From contig CANJSR010000096.1 of NCBI GenBank assembly GCA_947476855.1, forward strand, positions 1 through 12,823: a stretch of 12,823 bases of DNA, given 5' to 3'. Below the pieces are notes generated by a model. That model ran no database searches and was not told the DNA's origin. It saw nothing but the letters and a program-made list of their open reading frames with translations. This document shows positions 6,422-12,823 of the stretch, one piece after another. This stretch comes from Acetobacteraceae bacterium (GTDB taxonomy: Bacteria > Pseudomonadota > Alphaproteobacteria > Acetobacterales > Acetobacteraceae). How positions within the stretch are numbered: position 1 is the first letter of the stretch; each line of letters opens with the position of its first letter. The position numbers and the translations under genes are program-made.

Positions 6422-7447
6422 TCAATACTCCGAAGCGGCGGCGCCTTTGCGGCGGTGGTCGAAATTGGTCATGTTCAGCTTGCGGCGATGATCGGCGTAG
6501 AGCAGCGGCTCATACTTCGCCGGGTTGTCCGCGCTGACGCAGGTCGGCACGGGCTGGATCGTCGCCTGCAGACCTGGCCCGTAGAAGAACGGGATCGCGT
6601 GGCGAAGCTGGTTGTTGTTGTTGATCACACGGTGCGGCGTCGCGATGTACCGGTCGTTCGAGTAACGGCCGAGCATTTCACCGGTGTTGACGACGAAGGA
6701 GCCGGGGATGGAGATGGGGCGGATCCATTCCCCCTGGGCGGTACGGACCTCCAGCCCCGGCAGTGCGGATTGCGCCAGCAGGGTCAGGAAGTTCGTGTCG
6801 ATATGGGGGGCGAAGCCGAACTGGTTGTCCTCGGCCCCGTCATGCGCGGGGTAGCGGATCAGGCGCAGGGTGCAGGACGGTTCGTTCGTGAAGGCGTGTT
6901 GGAAGTAGTCGGGCTCCAGGCCCAACGAGGTGCCGACGACGGACACCATCTTTTGCGCGAGGGGACGCATGGCGTTGAAATAGGCCTGGGTCTGCGTCTT
7001 GAACGCCGGCATGTCGGCGGGCCAGCGGTTCAGGCCATACAGCGAGTCACCCCCGACGATGCGGGGATCGTCCGGCGACAGGTCGGTCGTGATATAGAAG
7101 CTCTCACTCAGGTTCGGCTTCGTGTTCACGTTGATCTTCGACGTCCGCACGATCTGCGCGCCATAGGGCAGATAGCCGATGTTCAGGTCGCCGATCTTGT
7201 ATTGGGTCTTGTAGGCCTCATCACGGTCAAACAAAGAGTTGGCGGCGCCGAAGCATCCGTCGATCAGGGACTGGTCGATGCCATGGTTGCGGATCACCAT
7301 GAAGCCGGTGTCGTGGCAGGCCTTGGCGATCTGAACCGCCAGCGCCTCCCGCGCGCCGGGCGCGCCGGCGAGGTAGGGACCGATATCCAGCACCGGGATA
7401 CGATCCGATACCGGAGCGATCGCAGGGGGGGAGAGGGTTTGGCTCAT
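6422..7447 (-). CDS. Fe(II)/2-oxoglutarate-dependent dioxygenase
   Basis: A 341-aa cytoplasmic oxygenase of the isopenicillin N synthase-like 2-oxoglutarate superfamily. The N-terminal DIOX_N region starts at IPVLDIGPYL (17-26) and contains TGFMVIRNHGI (47-57). The iron ligands are visible as H215 and D217 in APHIDTNF and H272 in ATPHRV; R282 in RHAIPFF occupies the position that binds the 2-oxoglutarate carboxylate, although the usual following Ser is replaced by Ala. All key residues for a hydroxylase or desaturase are otherwise present. It is the first gene of the minus-strand set, 2 bases before the binding protein, and faces the AtuA operon across the shared promoter region. The start at 7447 has only a weak ribosome-binding site but matches the family N-terminus. 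The substrate is unknown. It is probably an oxygenase acting early on an imported compound. Confidence 0.9.
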   Translation of the reverse strand: MSQTLSPPAIAPVSDRIPVLDIGPYLAGAPGAREALAVQIAKACHDTGFMVIRNHGIDQSLIDGCFGAANSLFDRDEAYKTQYKIGDLNIGYLPYGAQIVRTSKINVNTKPNLSESFYITTDLSPDDPRIVGGDSLYGLNRWPADMPAFKTQTQAYFNAMRPLAQKMVSVVGTSLGLEPDYFQHAFTNEPSCTLRLIRYPAHDGAEDNQFGFAPHIDTNFLTLLAQSALPGLEVRTAQGEWIRPISIPGSFVVNTGEMLGRYSNDRYIATPHRVINNNNQLRHAIPFFYGPGLQATIQPVPTCVSADNPAKYEPLLYADHRRKLNMTNFDHRRKGAAASEY

Positions 7448-7567
7448 GGCAATGGCACCCGTCTTCTATGTCGCAGTGCAGCGTAACACGGATCGCACAC
7501 AGCGCAACGCTTGCGGTTCGGGACCGATTGGGGTGGATTGCCCTGGATCGCGTAAAGGAGACCGACG
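7448..7567. promoter_or_regulatory. Divergent promoter region of the catabolic locus
   Basis: About 120 noncoding bases separate the two oppositely directed gene sets and must hold both promoters unless distant ones read through. I cannot identify convincing -35/-10 pairs. A short perfect inverted repeat CGCAA-N3-TTGCG (7503-7515) is a possible regulator site, but arms of five bases are weak evidence. AAAGGAG at 7554-7560 is a strong ribosome-binding site on the plus strand. Confidence 0.4.
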
Positions 7568-7591
7568 ATGACCCGGGGCCGCCGACCATGA
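7568..7591 (+). CDS. Possible 7-codon upstream ORF (MTRGRRP)
   Basis: An ATG at 7568 lies 7 bases after AAAGGAG (7554-7560), the best ribosome-binding site in the region. It opens a frame of only seven codons whose TGA (7589-7591) overlaps the ATG of the AtuA gene (7588) as ATGA. The AtuA start itself is 27 bases from that site and has only GGGG (7575-7578) near it. Translation of AtuA may therefore depend on termination-reinitiation from this tiny ORF. Arrangement seen; translation inferred. Confidence 0.35.
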   Translation: MTRGRRP

Positions 7592-8955
7592 GCAAGGAAA
7601 TCCGCCTGCTGTCGACCAGCGCCATTCTGGGCTACGGCTTTCCCGAGGCGTCGCTGAAGGCCGGCCTGGACCGCAAGCCGGACTTGATCGGGGTCGATGG
7701 CGGCAGCGTCGATCCGGGGCCGCATTATCTGGGCGTGGGCAAGCCGTTCTGCTCCCCCATCGCGATCCGGCACGACCTGCGGCTGATGCTGAACGCGGCC
7801 ATCCGCCAGGGCATTCCCCTGGTCATCGGCACCTGTGGCGGGGCGGGCGGGGCACCGCACCTGAAGTTGGTGGCCGACATGGCGCGGGAGATCGCGCGGG
7901 AGGACGGGCTGCACTTCAAGATGGCCCTGATCCACGCCGAACAGGACAAGGACACCGTCCGCCGCCTGAACGCCGCCGGACGGGTCAAGGGCCTGGCGCA
8001 CCAGCCGGACCTGACGGACGCGGTGATCGACCGGTCATCGCGCATCGTCGGCATGATGGGGCCGGAACCCTTCATCGAGGCGCTGGACAACGGTGCGCAG
8101 GTCGTCCTGGCCGGGCGCAGCAGCGATCCCGCCCCCTGGGCCGCGGCCACGATTCGCGCGCAGCTTCCCCCGGCGCCCGCCTGGTACGCCGGCAAGATGC
8201 TGGAATGCGGCGCCACGCCCTCGATCCCCAAGGGCCATGACTGCCTGTTCGTCACGGTGCGGGAGGATCATGTCGAATGCGAGCCGACCAACCCGATCCG
8301 CCGCTGCACGCCGCTGTCGATTGCCAACCATTCTTTGCATGAGAATTCGAGCCCGATCCACCATATCGAGCCGGGCGGGATGCTCGACACCTCCGAATGC
8401 CGGTTCGACGCGGTCAGCGACCGGGCGGTGCGGATTTCCGGCATGAAGTGGAACCCGGCCACCCAGTACACGGTCAAGCTGGAAGGGGTGGAGATGGCGG
8501 GCTACCGCGCGCTGTGCATCTGCGGCTCCCGCGATCCGCTACTGATCGGGCGGCTGGACTCGTTCCTGGACTCGGTGCGGTCCGAGGTTGCCACCAAGGC
8601 CGCGGCCTTCGGCGCCACGCCCGACAGCTACCGCCTGGGCATCCGTGTCTACGGCCGTGATGGCGTAATGGGAGAGCGCGAGTTCGTCCGCGGTACCTTG
8701 CCGCATGAGGTCGGCTTCGTCATCGAGGTCGTCGCCCAGCAGAGCCAGGAGATGGCCAGCGCGGTGCTCGGCATGGCGCGGACCAACATGCTGCACACCG
8801 ACTTCCCCGGGCGGCTCGCGAAGGAAGGGAACATGGCGTTCCCGTTCTCTCCGTCCGACATCGATGTCGGCCCGGTCTATCGTTTCAGCGTCTACCATGT
8901 CGCCGAACTGGACCGTCCGACCGAGCTGTTCCCGATCGAATACGAGATGGTGTGA
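7588..8955 (+). CDS. AtuA-family protein (DUF1446)
   Basis: A 455-aa protein of the AtuA family (acyclic terpene utilisation, DUF1446). Family landmarks are ILGYGFPEASL (13-23), the Gly-rich GVDGGSVDPGPHYLG (35-49), GTCGGAGGAPHL (81-92) and LAGRSSD (174-180). AtuA is named from the Pseudomonas citronellol/geraniol degradation cluster, but its reaction is not established to my knowledge, and relatives occur in many operons unrelated to terpenes. The start at 7588 is chosen because homologues begin just before the ILSTSAILGYG-like segment; a 40-codon in-frame extension to 7468 has no family sequence and crosses the promoter region. The protein is shorter than single-chain AtuA proteins of nearly 600 aa, and the next gene, one base downstream, encodes DUF4387, so the pair may act as one complex. 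It heads the plus-strand operon. Confidence 0.87.
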   Translation: MSKEIRLLSTSAILGYGFPEASLKAGLDRKPDLIGVDGGSVDPGPHYLGVGKPFCSPIAIRHDLRLMLNAAIRQGIPLVIGTCGGAGGAPHLKLVADMAREIAREDGLHFKMALIHAEQDKDTVRRLNAAGRVKGLAHQPDLTDAVIDRSSRIVGMMGPEPFIEALDNGAQVVLAGRSSDPAPWAAATIRAQLPPAPAWYAGKMLECGATPSIPKGHDCLFVTVREDHVECEPTNPIRRCTPLSIANHSLHENSSPIHHIEPGGMLDTSECRFDAVSDRAVRISGMKWNPATQYTVKLEGVEMAGYRALCICGSRDPLLIGRLDSFLDSVRSEVATKAAAFGATPDSYRLGIRVYGRDGVMGEREFVRGTLPHEVGFVIEVVAQQSQEMASAVLGMARTNMLHTDFPGRLAKEGNMAFPFSPSDIDVGPVYRFSVYHVAELDRPTELFPIEYEMV

Positions 8956-8956
8956 C

Positions 8957-9268
8957 ATGGCCTTCATCCGCGATATCGCCCGCGTCTGCAAAAGCAAGAA
9001 CGCCGGCCCGTTCGAACTGACCATCGATGTCGTGTTCGACAACGCCGACACGTTCCGTCGTGTTAAGGAAACCGGCGTGCTGTGCCCCGAACTGTTCGCC
9101 AGGCTTTATGGCGTGAAGGCGGAACACGTGCTGTTCACGCCATATGACGCCGCCTTCGCCTTCAAGGCGACACTGCCCCGGCTGGTGCCGGCGGGGGAGT
9201 TCGGTGATACCGATGTCTATGGCTGCCAGCAGCATGCCCCGCTGCTGGATGTTGACGTGCCGGTTTGA
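8957..9268 (+). CDS. DUF4387 protein, partner of AtuA-family protein
   Basis: A 103-aa protein recognised as DUF4387 from its conserved ends: KSKNAGPFELTIDVVF (12-27) near the start, and GDTDVYGCQQHAPLLDVDVP (83-102) at the end, with DAAFAFKATLPR (64-75) between. No signal peptide or membrane segment. DUF4387 proteins characteristically follow AtuA-family genes, as here with a single base between stop and start, so tight co-translation and a shared complex are likely. No reaction is known for the domain. Residue conservation at the acidic and Gln-Gln-His positions hints at a functional site, but that is only inference. The intergenic gap to the monooxygenase is 21 bases. Confidence 0.87.
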   Translation: MAFIRDIARVCKSKNAGPFELTIDVVFDNADTFRRVKETGVLCPELFARLYGVKAEHVLFTPYDAAFAFKATLPRLVPAGEFGDTDVYGCQQHAPLLDVDVPV

Positions 9269-9289
9269 ACAAATAGCGAGACCACGACG

Positions 9290-10666
9290 ATGTCCTCCCA
9301 GTCCCGGATGATGACCCTGGTTGCCTTTCTCCAGGCGCAGAACTGCTCGAACCTGCCAGGCTCCTGGCGTCATCCGTCCACGATCCTGGATTTCCTGACG
9401 CCCGAATACTACCAGCGCATCGCCCGCACGCTGGAGGACGGCAAGATCCAGATGGCGTTCTTCGACGACCGCCTGGCGCTGCCCGATCTTTACACCGGCA
9501 ACCATCACGAGGCGATCGCGGCGGGCGTGCGCGCGGTGAAGCTCGATCCCAGCACGATCCTGATGGCGATGGGCATGGCCACCAGCAAGATCGGCCTGGG
9601 GACGACCTATTCGACGACCTACTACGAACCGTACCACGTCGCCCGCGTCTTCGCGACGATGGACCTGATGCTGAAGGGCCGCGTCGGGTGGAACATCGTC
9701 ACCTCCCTGAACAGCGCCGAGGCGCTGAACTTCGGCGGCGAGAAGCACATGGAACACGACGCGCGCTATGATCGCGCCGATGAGTTCATGGATGTCGTCA
9801 TGGGCCACTGGAACACGTGGGAAGACGACGCGCTGATCCTGGACAAAGAAACCAGCCGCTTCGCCGACCCGACCAAGGTCCATCGCCTGGATCATCACGG
9901 GCACTACTTCAACTCCCGCGGGCCGTTCAGTGTGCCGCGCTCCCCGCAGGGCCATCCGCTGCTGATCCAGGCCGGGCAGTCCGGCCGCGGGCAGGCCTTC
10001 GCCGCCAAATGGGCCGAACTGGTCTTCGTGATCTATCACAGCCTGGAAGCCGGTAAGCGCCAGTACAAGGCGTTCAAGGATGCCGTCGCGGCCGAGGGGC
10101 GCAATCCCGACCACGTCAAGGTCGCCCCTGCCTGCTATGTGATCGTGGGTGAGTCCGAGGACGCCGCGCAGGAAAAGCGCGCGATCATCGAAAGCCTGGC
10201 CAAGCCGGTGGACGGGCTGGTGCTGATCTCCGAAGTGCTGAATTACGACTTCTCCAAGAAGGGCTACGACGAGGCGTTCAGCGACGAGGAACTGGCCGAA
10301 TTCTCCTGGCACGGCTTCCGCGACCGCGTGGTCGAGATGTCGGGCAAGAAGAACCCGACCGTGCGCGACTTCGTCGAGGTCTCGGGCCGGGGCACGATCA
10401 AGGAGCACAAGGTGTTCTGCGGCACGCCGAAATCCGTCGCCGACCAGATGGAGGAATGGTTCACCGCCCCGGCCTGCGACGGCTTCGTCCTCGCCGCGAC
10501 GTCCATGCCTGGCACCTATGAAGATGTCGCTCGGCTGCTGGTTCCCGAACTGCAACGGCGCGGGTTGTTCCATAAGGACTACGAAGGTCCCACGCTGCGG
10601 GAGACAATGGGCCTGCCGATCCCCCGCGCCGCCGACTGGCACGCGCGCCGCAAGGCGGCCGAATAA
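9290..10666 (+). CDS. NtaA/DmoA-type FMN-dependent monooxygenase
   Basis: A 458-aa bacterial-luciferase-like (LLM) flavin monooxygenase of the NtaA/SnaA/DmoA group. Family signatures include GLGTTYSTTYYEPYHVAR (102-119), the flavin-region motif GRVGWNIVTS (130-139), and QAGQSGRGQAFAAKWAELVF (227-246). Length matches the group. These enzymes use reduced FMN from a separate NAD(P)H:flavin reductase to oxidise substrates such as nitrilotriacetate, dimethyl sulfide or alkyl and heterocyclic compounds. No reductase gene is present here. The start at 9290 follows a weak GCGAG site by 9 bases and matches the family's beginning. The stop overlaps the next start (TAATG), indicating coupling with the CoA ester lyase. 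It is the second oxygenase of the locus. Substrate unknown. Confidence 0.9.
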   Translation: MSSQSRMMTLVAFLQAQNCSNLPGSWRHPSTILDFLTPEYYQRIARTLEDGKIQMAFFDDRLALPDLYTGNHHEAIAAGVRAVKLDPSTILMAMGMATSKIGLGTTYSTTYYEPYHVARVFATMDLMLKGRVGWNIVTSLNSAEALNFGGEKHMEHDARYDRADEFMDVVMGHWNTWEDDALILDKETSRFADPTKVHRLDHHGHYFNSRGPFSVPRSPQGHPLLIQAGQSGRGQAFAAKWAELVFVIYHSLEAGKRQYKAFKDAVAAEGRNPDHVKVAPACYVIVGESEDAAQEKRAIIESLAKPVDGLVLISEVLNYDFSKKGYDEAFSDEELAEFSWHGFRDRVVEMSGKKNPTVRDFVEVSGRGTIKEHKVFCGTPKSVADQMEEWFTAPACDGFVLAATSMPGTYEDVARLLVPELQRRGLFHKDYEGPTLRETMGLPIPRAADWHARRKAAE

Positions 10667-11520
10667 TGCCGGCCCTGCGTTCGCTGCTGTTCGCGCCGGG
10701 CAACCATGCCCGCCGCGTGGAAAAGGCGCTGACCCTGGCCGCCGATGGCGTCATCCTGGATCTGGAAGACGCCGTCGCCATCAGCGAAAAGGCCGCGACG
10801 CGGCCGATGGTGGTGGAGGCGTTCGGCAAGCCGCGTCATGGCAAGCTGTATGTGCGCGTGAATGCCATGTCGACCGACTGGTGCCACGCTGACCTGCTTG
10901 CGATCGTGCATCCGGGTCTGGATGGCATCATCCTGCCGAAGGTCGAGGACCCGGACCAACTCAAGGCCGCCGAATGGGTGCTGGCCTCCTTGGAACGCGA
11001 CCGTGGCCTGCCGGTGGGCGGGATCGACCTGATCCCGATCATCGAGACGGCTTTGGGCATGACAAATGTCACCGCGATCTGCCGGTCCGGCACGCGAACG
11101 AAGCGGATTGCCTTCGGGGCGGGTGACTTCACGTTGGACATGGGGATGGTCTGGTCGCGCTCGGAGGCCGAACTGCTGCCGCATCGCGCTGCCTGCGTCA
11201 TGGCGTCCCGGGCCGCGGGGATCGAGCCGCCGATGGACACTGTCTGGGCCGATCTGCGCGATACGGAGGGCTTCATCGCCTCGGCCAGGCAGGCCGCCGC
11301 CTTGGGATTCCAGGGCAAGATGCTGATCCATCCGGACCAGATCGCCGACGGCAACGCCGCCTTCACCCCGGATGAGGCAACGCTGGCCCAGGCGCGCCGG
11401 GTCATCGCCGCTTTCGAGGAAGCCGAGGCCAAGGGCCTGGCCTCGATCCAGTTGGAAGGCCAGTTCATCGACTATCCGATCGTGATGCGCGCGCGCCGCG
11501 TGGTCGAGCAGGCGGGGTGA
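10666..11520 (+). CDS. HpcH/HpaI-type CoA ester lyase (CitE-like)
   Basis: A 284-aa member of the CitE-like branch of the HpcH/HpaI aldolase family, which splits or forms C-C bonds in beta-hydroxyacyl-CoA esters such as malyl-CoA or citramalyl-CoA. Visible motifs: RSLLFAPG (5-12), DLEDAV (32-37), VRVNAM (63-68) with the substrate-binding Arg64, PIIETALG (124-131) with Glu127, and FGAGDFTLD (150-158) with Asp154; Glu127 and Asp154 are the expected Mg ligands. IHPDQ (221-225) is typical of the branch. The length is that of stand-alone CoA ester lyases rather than a citrate lyase subunit, and no CitF or CitD is nearby. It overlaps both neighbours (TAATG and GTGA), fixing the start and implying co-translation. 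With the CoA-transferase behind it, the likely role is to cleave a CoA-activated hydroxy acid late in the pathway. Confidence 0.9.
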   Translation: MPALRSLLFAPGNHARRVEKALTLAADGVILDLEDAVAISEKAATRPMVVEAFGKPRHGKLYVRVNAMSTDWCHADLLAIVHPGLDGIILPKVEDPDQLKAAEWVLASLERDRGLPVGGIDLIPIIETALGMTNVTAICRSGTRTKRIAFGAGDFTLDMGMVWSRSEAELLPHRAACVMASRAAGIEPPMDTVWADLRDTEGFIASARQAAALGFQGKMLIHPDQIADGNAAFTPDEATLAQARRVIAAFEEAEAKGLASIQLEGQFIDYPIVMRARRVVEQAG

Positions 11521-12725
11521 CGAACGTGGATACACAAGCATTGCAGGACTGCCGCGTCCTGGACGTGGCGACCTTCCTGGCCGGCCCCTTCTGCGCGACG
11601 CAGTTGGGGGAGTTCGGGGCCGACGTCATCAAGATCGAACTGCCGGGTGTGGGTGACGCGACCCGTCGTTTCGGCACCATGCATGAATGCGGCGACACGC
11701 TGCCCTGGCTGTCGGAATCGCGGAACAAAAAGTGCATCACGCTCGACCTGCGCAAGCCGGATGGGGTGGTTTTGCTCAAGCGGCTGGTGGCGCAGGCCGA
11801 TGTGTTGGTGGAGAATTTCCAGCCAGGCACGATGGAGAAATGGGGCCTGGGCTGGGATATGCTCTCCGAGGTCAATCCGCGCCTGATCATGGTCCGTATC
11901 TCGGGCTTCGGGCAGACGGGGCCGTACAAGGATCGCCCGGGCTTCGGGCGCATCGGCAACGCGTTCGGCGGGCTTTCGTTCCTGGCGGGCTATCCCGACC
12001 GCGCGCCGGTAACGCCCGGGTCGGCCACGATCCCCGACTACCTGTCCGGCCTGTATGGCGCGCTGGGTACGCTGTTGGCCCTGCAGGCGCGGGAGAAGAC
12101 CGGGCGCGGGCAGGTGGTTGATATCGGATTATATGAATCGATCTTCCGCATCCTGGACGAACTCGCCCCCGCGTTTGCCTATAAGGGCTATGTCCGCCAG
12201 CGCATGGGGCCGGGGACGGTGAACGTCGTCCCGCACAGCCATTACCCGACCAAGGACAACCGCTGGATCGCGATCGCCTGCACGAGCGACAAGATCTTTG
12301 AGCGTCTGGCGATCGCCATGGGCCGCCCCGAATTGGCCGCACCCGACCGTTGGGGCACGATCGCCGCGCGGGAACGCGACCGGGCGATCGTGGACGATAC
12401 GGTGGCGATCTGGACCGCGCAGTTCAATCGCGATGACCTGATGCGGAAATGTGAATCCGAGCAGGTGCCCTGCGGCCCGGTCTACGCGATCGATGAGATT
12501 TTCGAGGACCCGCACTACGCGGCGCGGGAGAACATCCTGCGGATGAAGGACCCGAGGGCAGGGGACCTCGCGGTGCCTAATCTTGTGCCCCGTCTTTCGG
12601 ACACCCCTGGTCGCGTCAATTGGCTCGGCCCGGAGCTGGGGTCTCATAATGATGAGATCTACAAGGGGTTGCTGGGGTTGGACGATGCGGAGTTGGAACG
12701 GTTGAAGGGCGCGGGGGTGGTTTGA
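11517..12725 (+). CDS. Class III CoA-transferase (CaiB/BaiF)
   Basis: A 402-aa class III (CaiB/BaiF) CoA-transferase, which moves CoA between carboxylic acids through an enzyme-bound aspartyl intermediate. Landmarks are VLDVATFLAGPF (14-25), GADVIKIE (34-41), the NKKCITLDLRKPDG region (70-83), LVENFQPG (97-104), and PDYLSGLYGALG (173-184) with the catalytic Asp174. GRGQVVDIGLYES follows. Length is normal and the C-terminal region is complete. The start is GTG at 11517 overlapping the lyase stop; a second GTG at 11526 is possible. It is the last gene of the plus-strand operon and would activate the pathway acid as its CoA ester for the CitE-like lyase, probably using succinyl-CoA or acetyl-CoA as donor. 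Acid specificity is not predictable from the sequence. Confidence 0.92.
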   Translation: MTNVDTQALQDCRVLDVATFLAGPFCATQLGEFGADVIKIELPGVGDATRRFGTMHECGDTLPWLSESRNKKCITLDLRKPDGVVLLKRLVAQADVLVENFQPGTMEKWGLGWDMLSEVNPRLIMVRISGFGQTGPYKDRPGFGRIGNAFGGLSFLAGYPDRAPVTPGSATIPDYLSGLYGALGTLLALQAREKTGRGQVVDIGLYESIFRILDELAPAFAYKGYVRQRMGPGTVNVVPHSHYPTKDNRWIAIACTSDKIFERLAIAMGRPELAAPDRWGTIAARERDRAIVDDTVAIWTAQFNRDDLMRKCESEQVPCGPVYAIDEIFEDPHYAARENILRMKDPRAGDLAVPNLVPRLSDTPGRVNWLGPELGSHNDEIYKGLLGLDDAELERLKGAGVV

Positions 12726-12756
12726 ACCCGTTGTCTTGGAGGAGTTGATGGTTCCT

Positions 12757-12823
12757 CCGTCGTGGTGGCCGAAGGGCCACCAGCCACAACTTCTACCACC
12801 CCAGTCGTGGATGGCGGGCCTTC
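12757..12823. repeat. Cloverleaf-like palindromic repeat, cut by window end
   Basis: This copy matches the element at 2656-2745: left outer arm CCGTCGTGG (12757-12765), arm 1 GGTGGCC/GGCCACC (12764-12770 with 12775-12781, loop GAAG), and arm 2 CCACAACTT (12784-12792) with AGTCGTGG (12803-12810, one mismatch). Arm 3 has begun (ATGGCGGGCC) when the window ends. Here the outer arm carries the G that would pair perfectly with the right end of the other copy. It begins 32 bases after the CoA-transferase stop. Confidence 0.65.

Noticed and set aside
4875..6491. 538-codon plus-strand frame opposite the binding protein
   Set aside because: It is the complement of a complete family 5 binding protein and has no recognisable motif.
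7468..7587. Forty-codon N-terminal extension of the AtuA-family protein
   Set aside because: No family similarity, it crosses the divergent promoter region, and homologues begin near 7588.
8885..10642. 585-codon minus-strand frame opposite DUF4387 and the monooxygenase
   Set aside because: Long only because GC-rich DNA has few stops; both opposite-strand proteins have strong family signatures.

Overview
This is high-GC DNA with codons strongly biased to G or C in the third position. The gene families and intergenic palindromes fit an alphaproteobacterium, most likely in or near Acetobacteraceae. That placement is inference; no rRNA or other taxonomic marker is present. Ten protein genes are confidently supported, one more is an uncharacterised gene, and one tiny upstream ORF is tentative. 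There are no tRNAs, rRNAs, transposases or CRISPR arrays.

Layout. (a) 1-211: a palindromic repeat, then a candidate SOS-controlled promoter (TTGACA box plus a perfect GTTC-N7-GTTC LexA-type operator) that abuts the ATG of an uncharacterised 208-aa gene (212-838). (b) 967-2549: coxG and a coxD-type MoxR ATPase, overlapping by GTGA, with no CO dehydrogenase structural genes and no coxE in view. (c) 2550-2819: intergenic, with a cloverleaf-like repeat. (d) 2820-7447, minus strand, read right to left: Fe(II)/2-oxoglutarate dioxygenase, peptide/opine-type ABC substrate-binding protein, secreted beta-propeller protein, RraA-like aldolase/decarboxylase. (e) 7448-7587: divergent promoter region. (f) 7588-12725, plus strand: AtuA-family protein (DUF1446), DUF4387 protein, FMN-dependent NtaA/DmoA-type monooxygenase, HpcH/CitE-type CoA ester lyase, class III CoA-transferase. 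(g) 12726-12823: another copy of the repeat, cut by the window end.

The two divergent gene sets look like one catabolic locus. It has a periplasmic ligand binder for uptake, two different oxygenases, CoA activation by the CaiB-type transferase, the AtuA/DUF4387 pair (biochemistry unsettled), and two C-C bond-cleaving enzymes (CitE-like lyase and RraA-like aldolase). The substrate cannot be read from the sequence. A branched or terpenoid-like carboxylic acid is one guess, resting only on the AtuA family name. No transporter permease, flavin reductase or regulator gene lies in the window.

The most notable items are the LexA-box gene with an apparently leaderless start, the unassigned divergent catabolic locus, the short ORF that carries the good ribosome-binding site ahead of the AtuA gene, and the three-copy palindromic repeat family.
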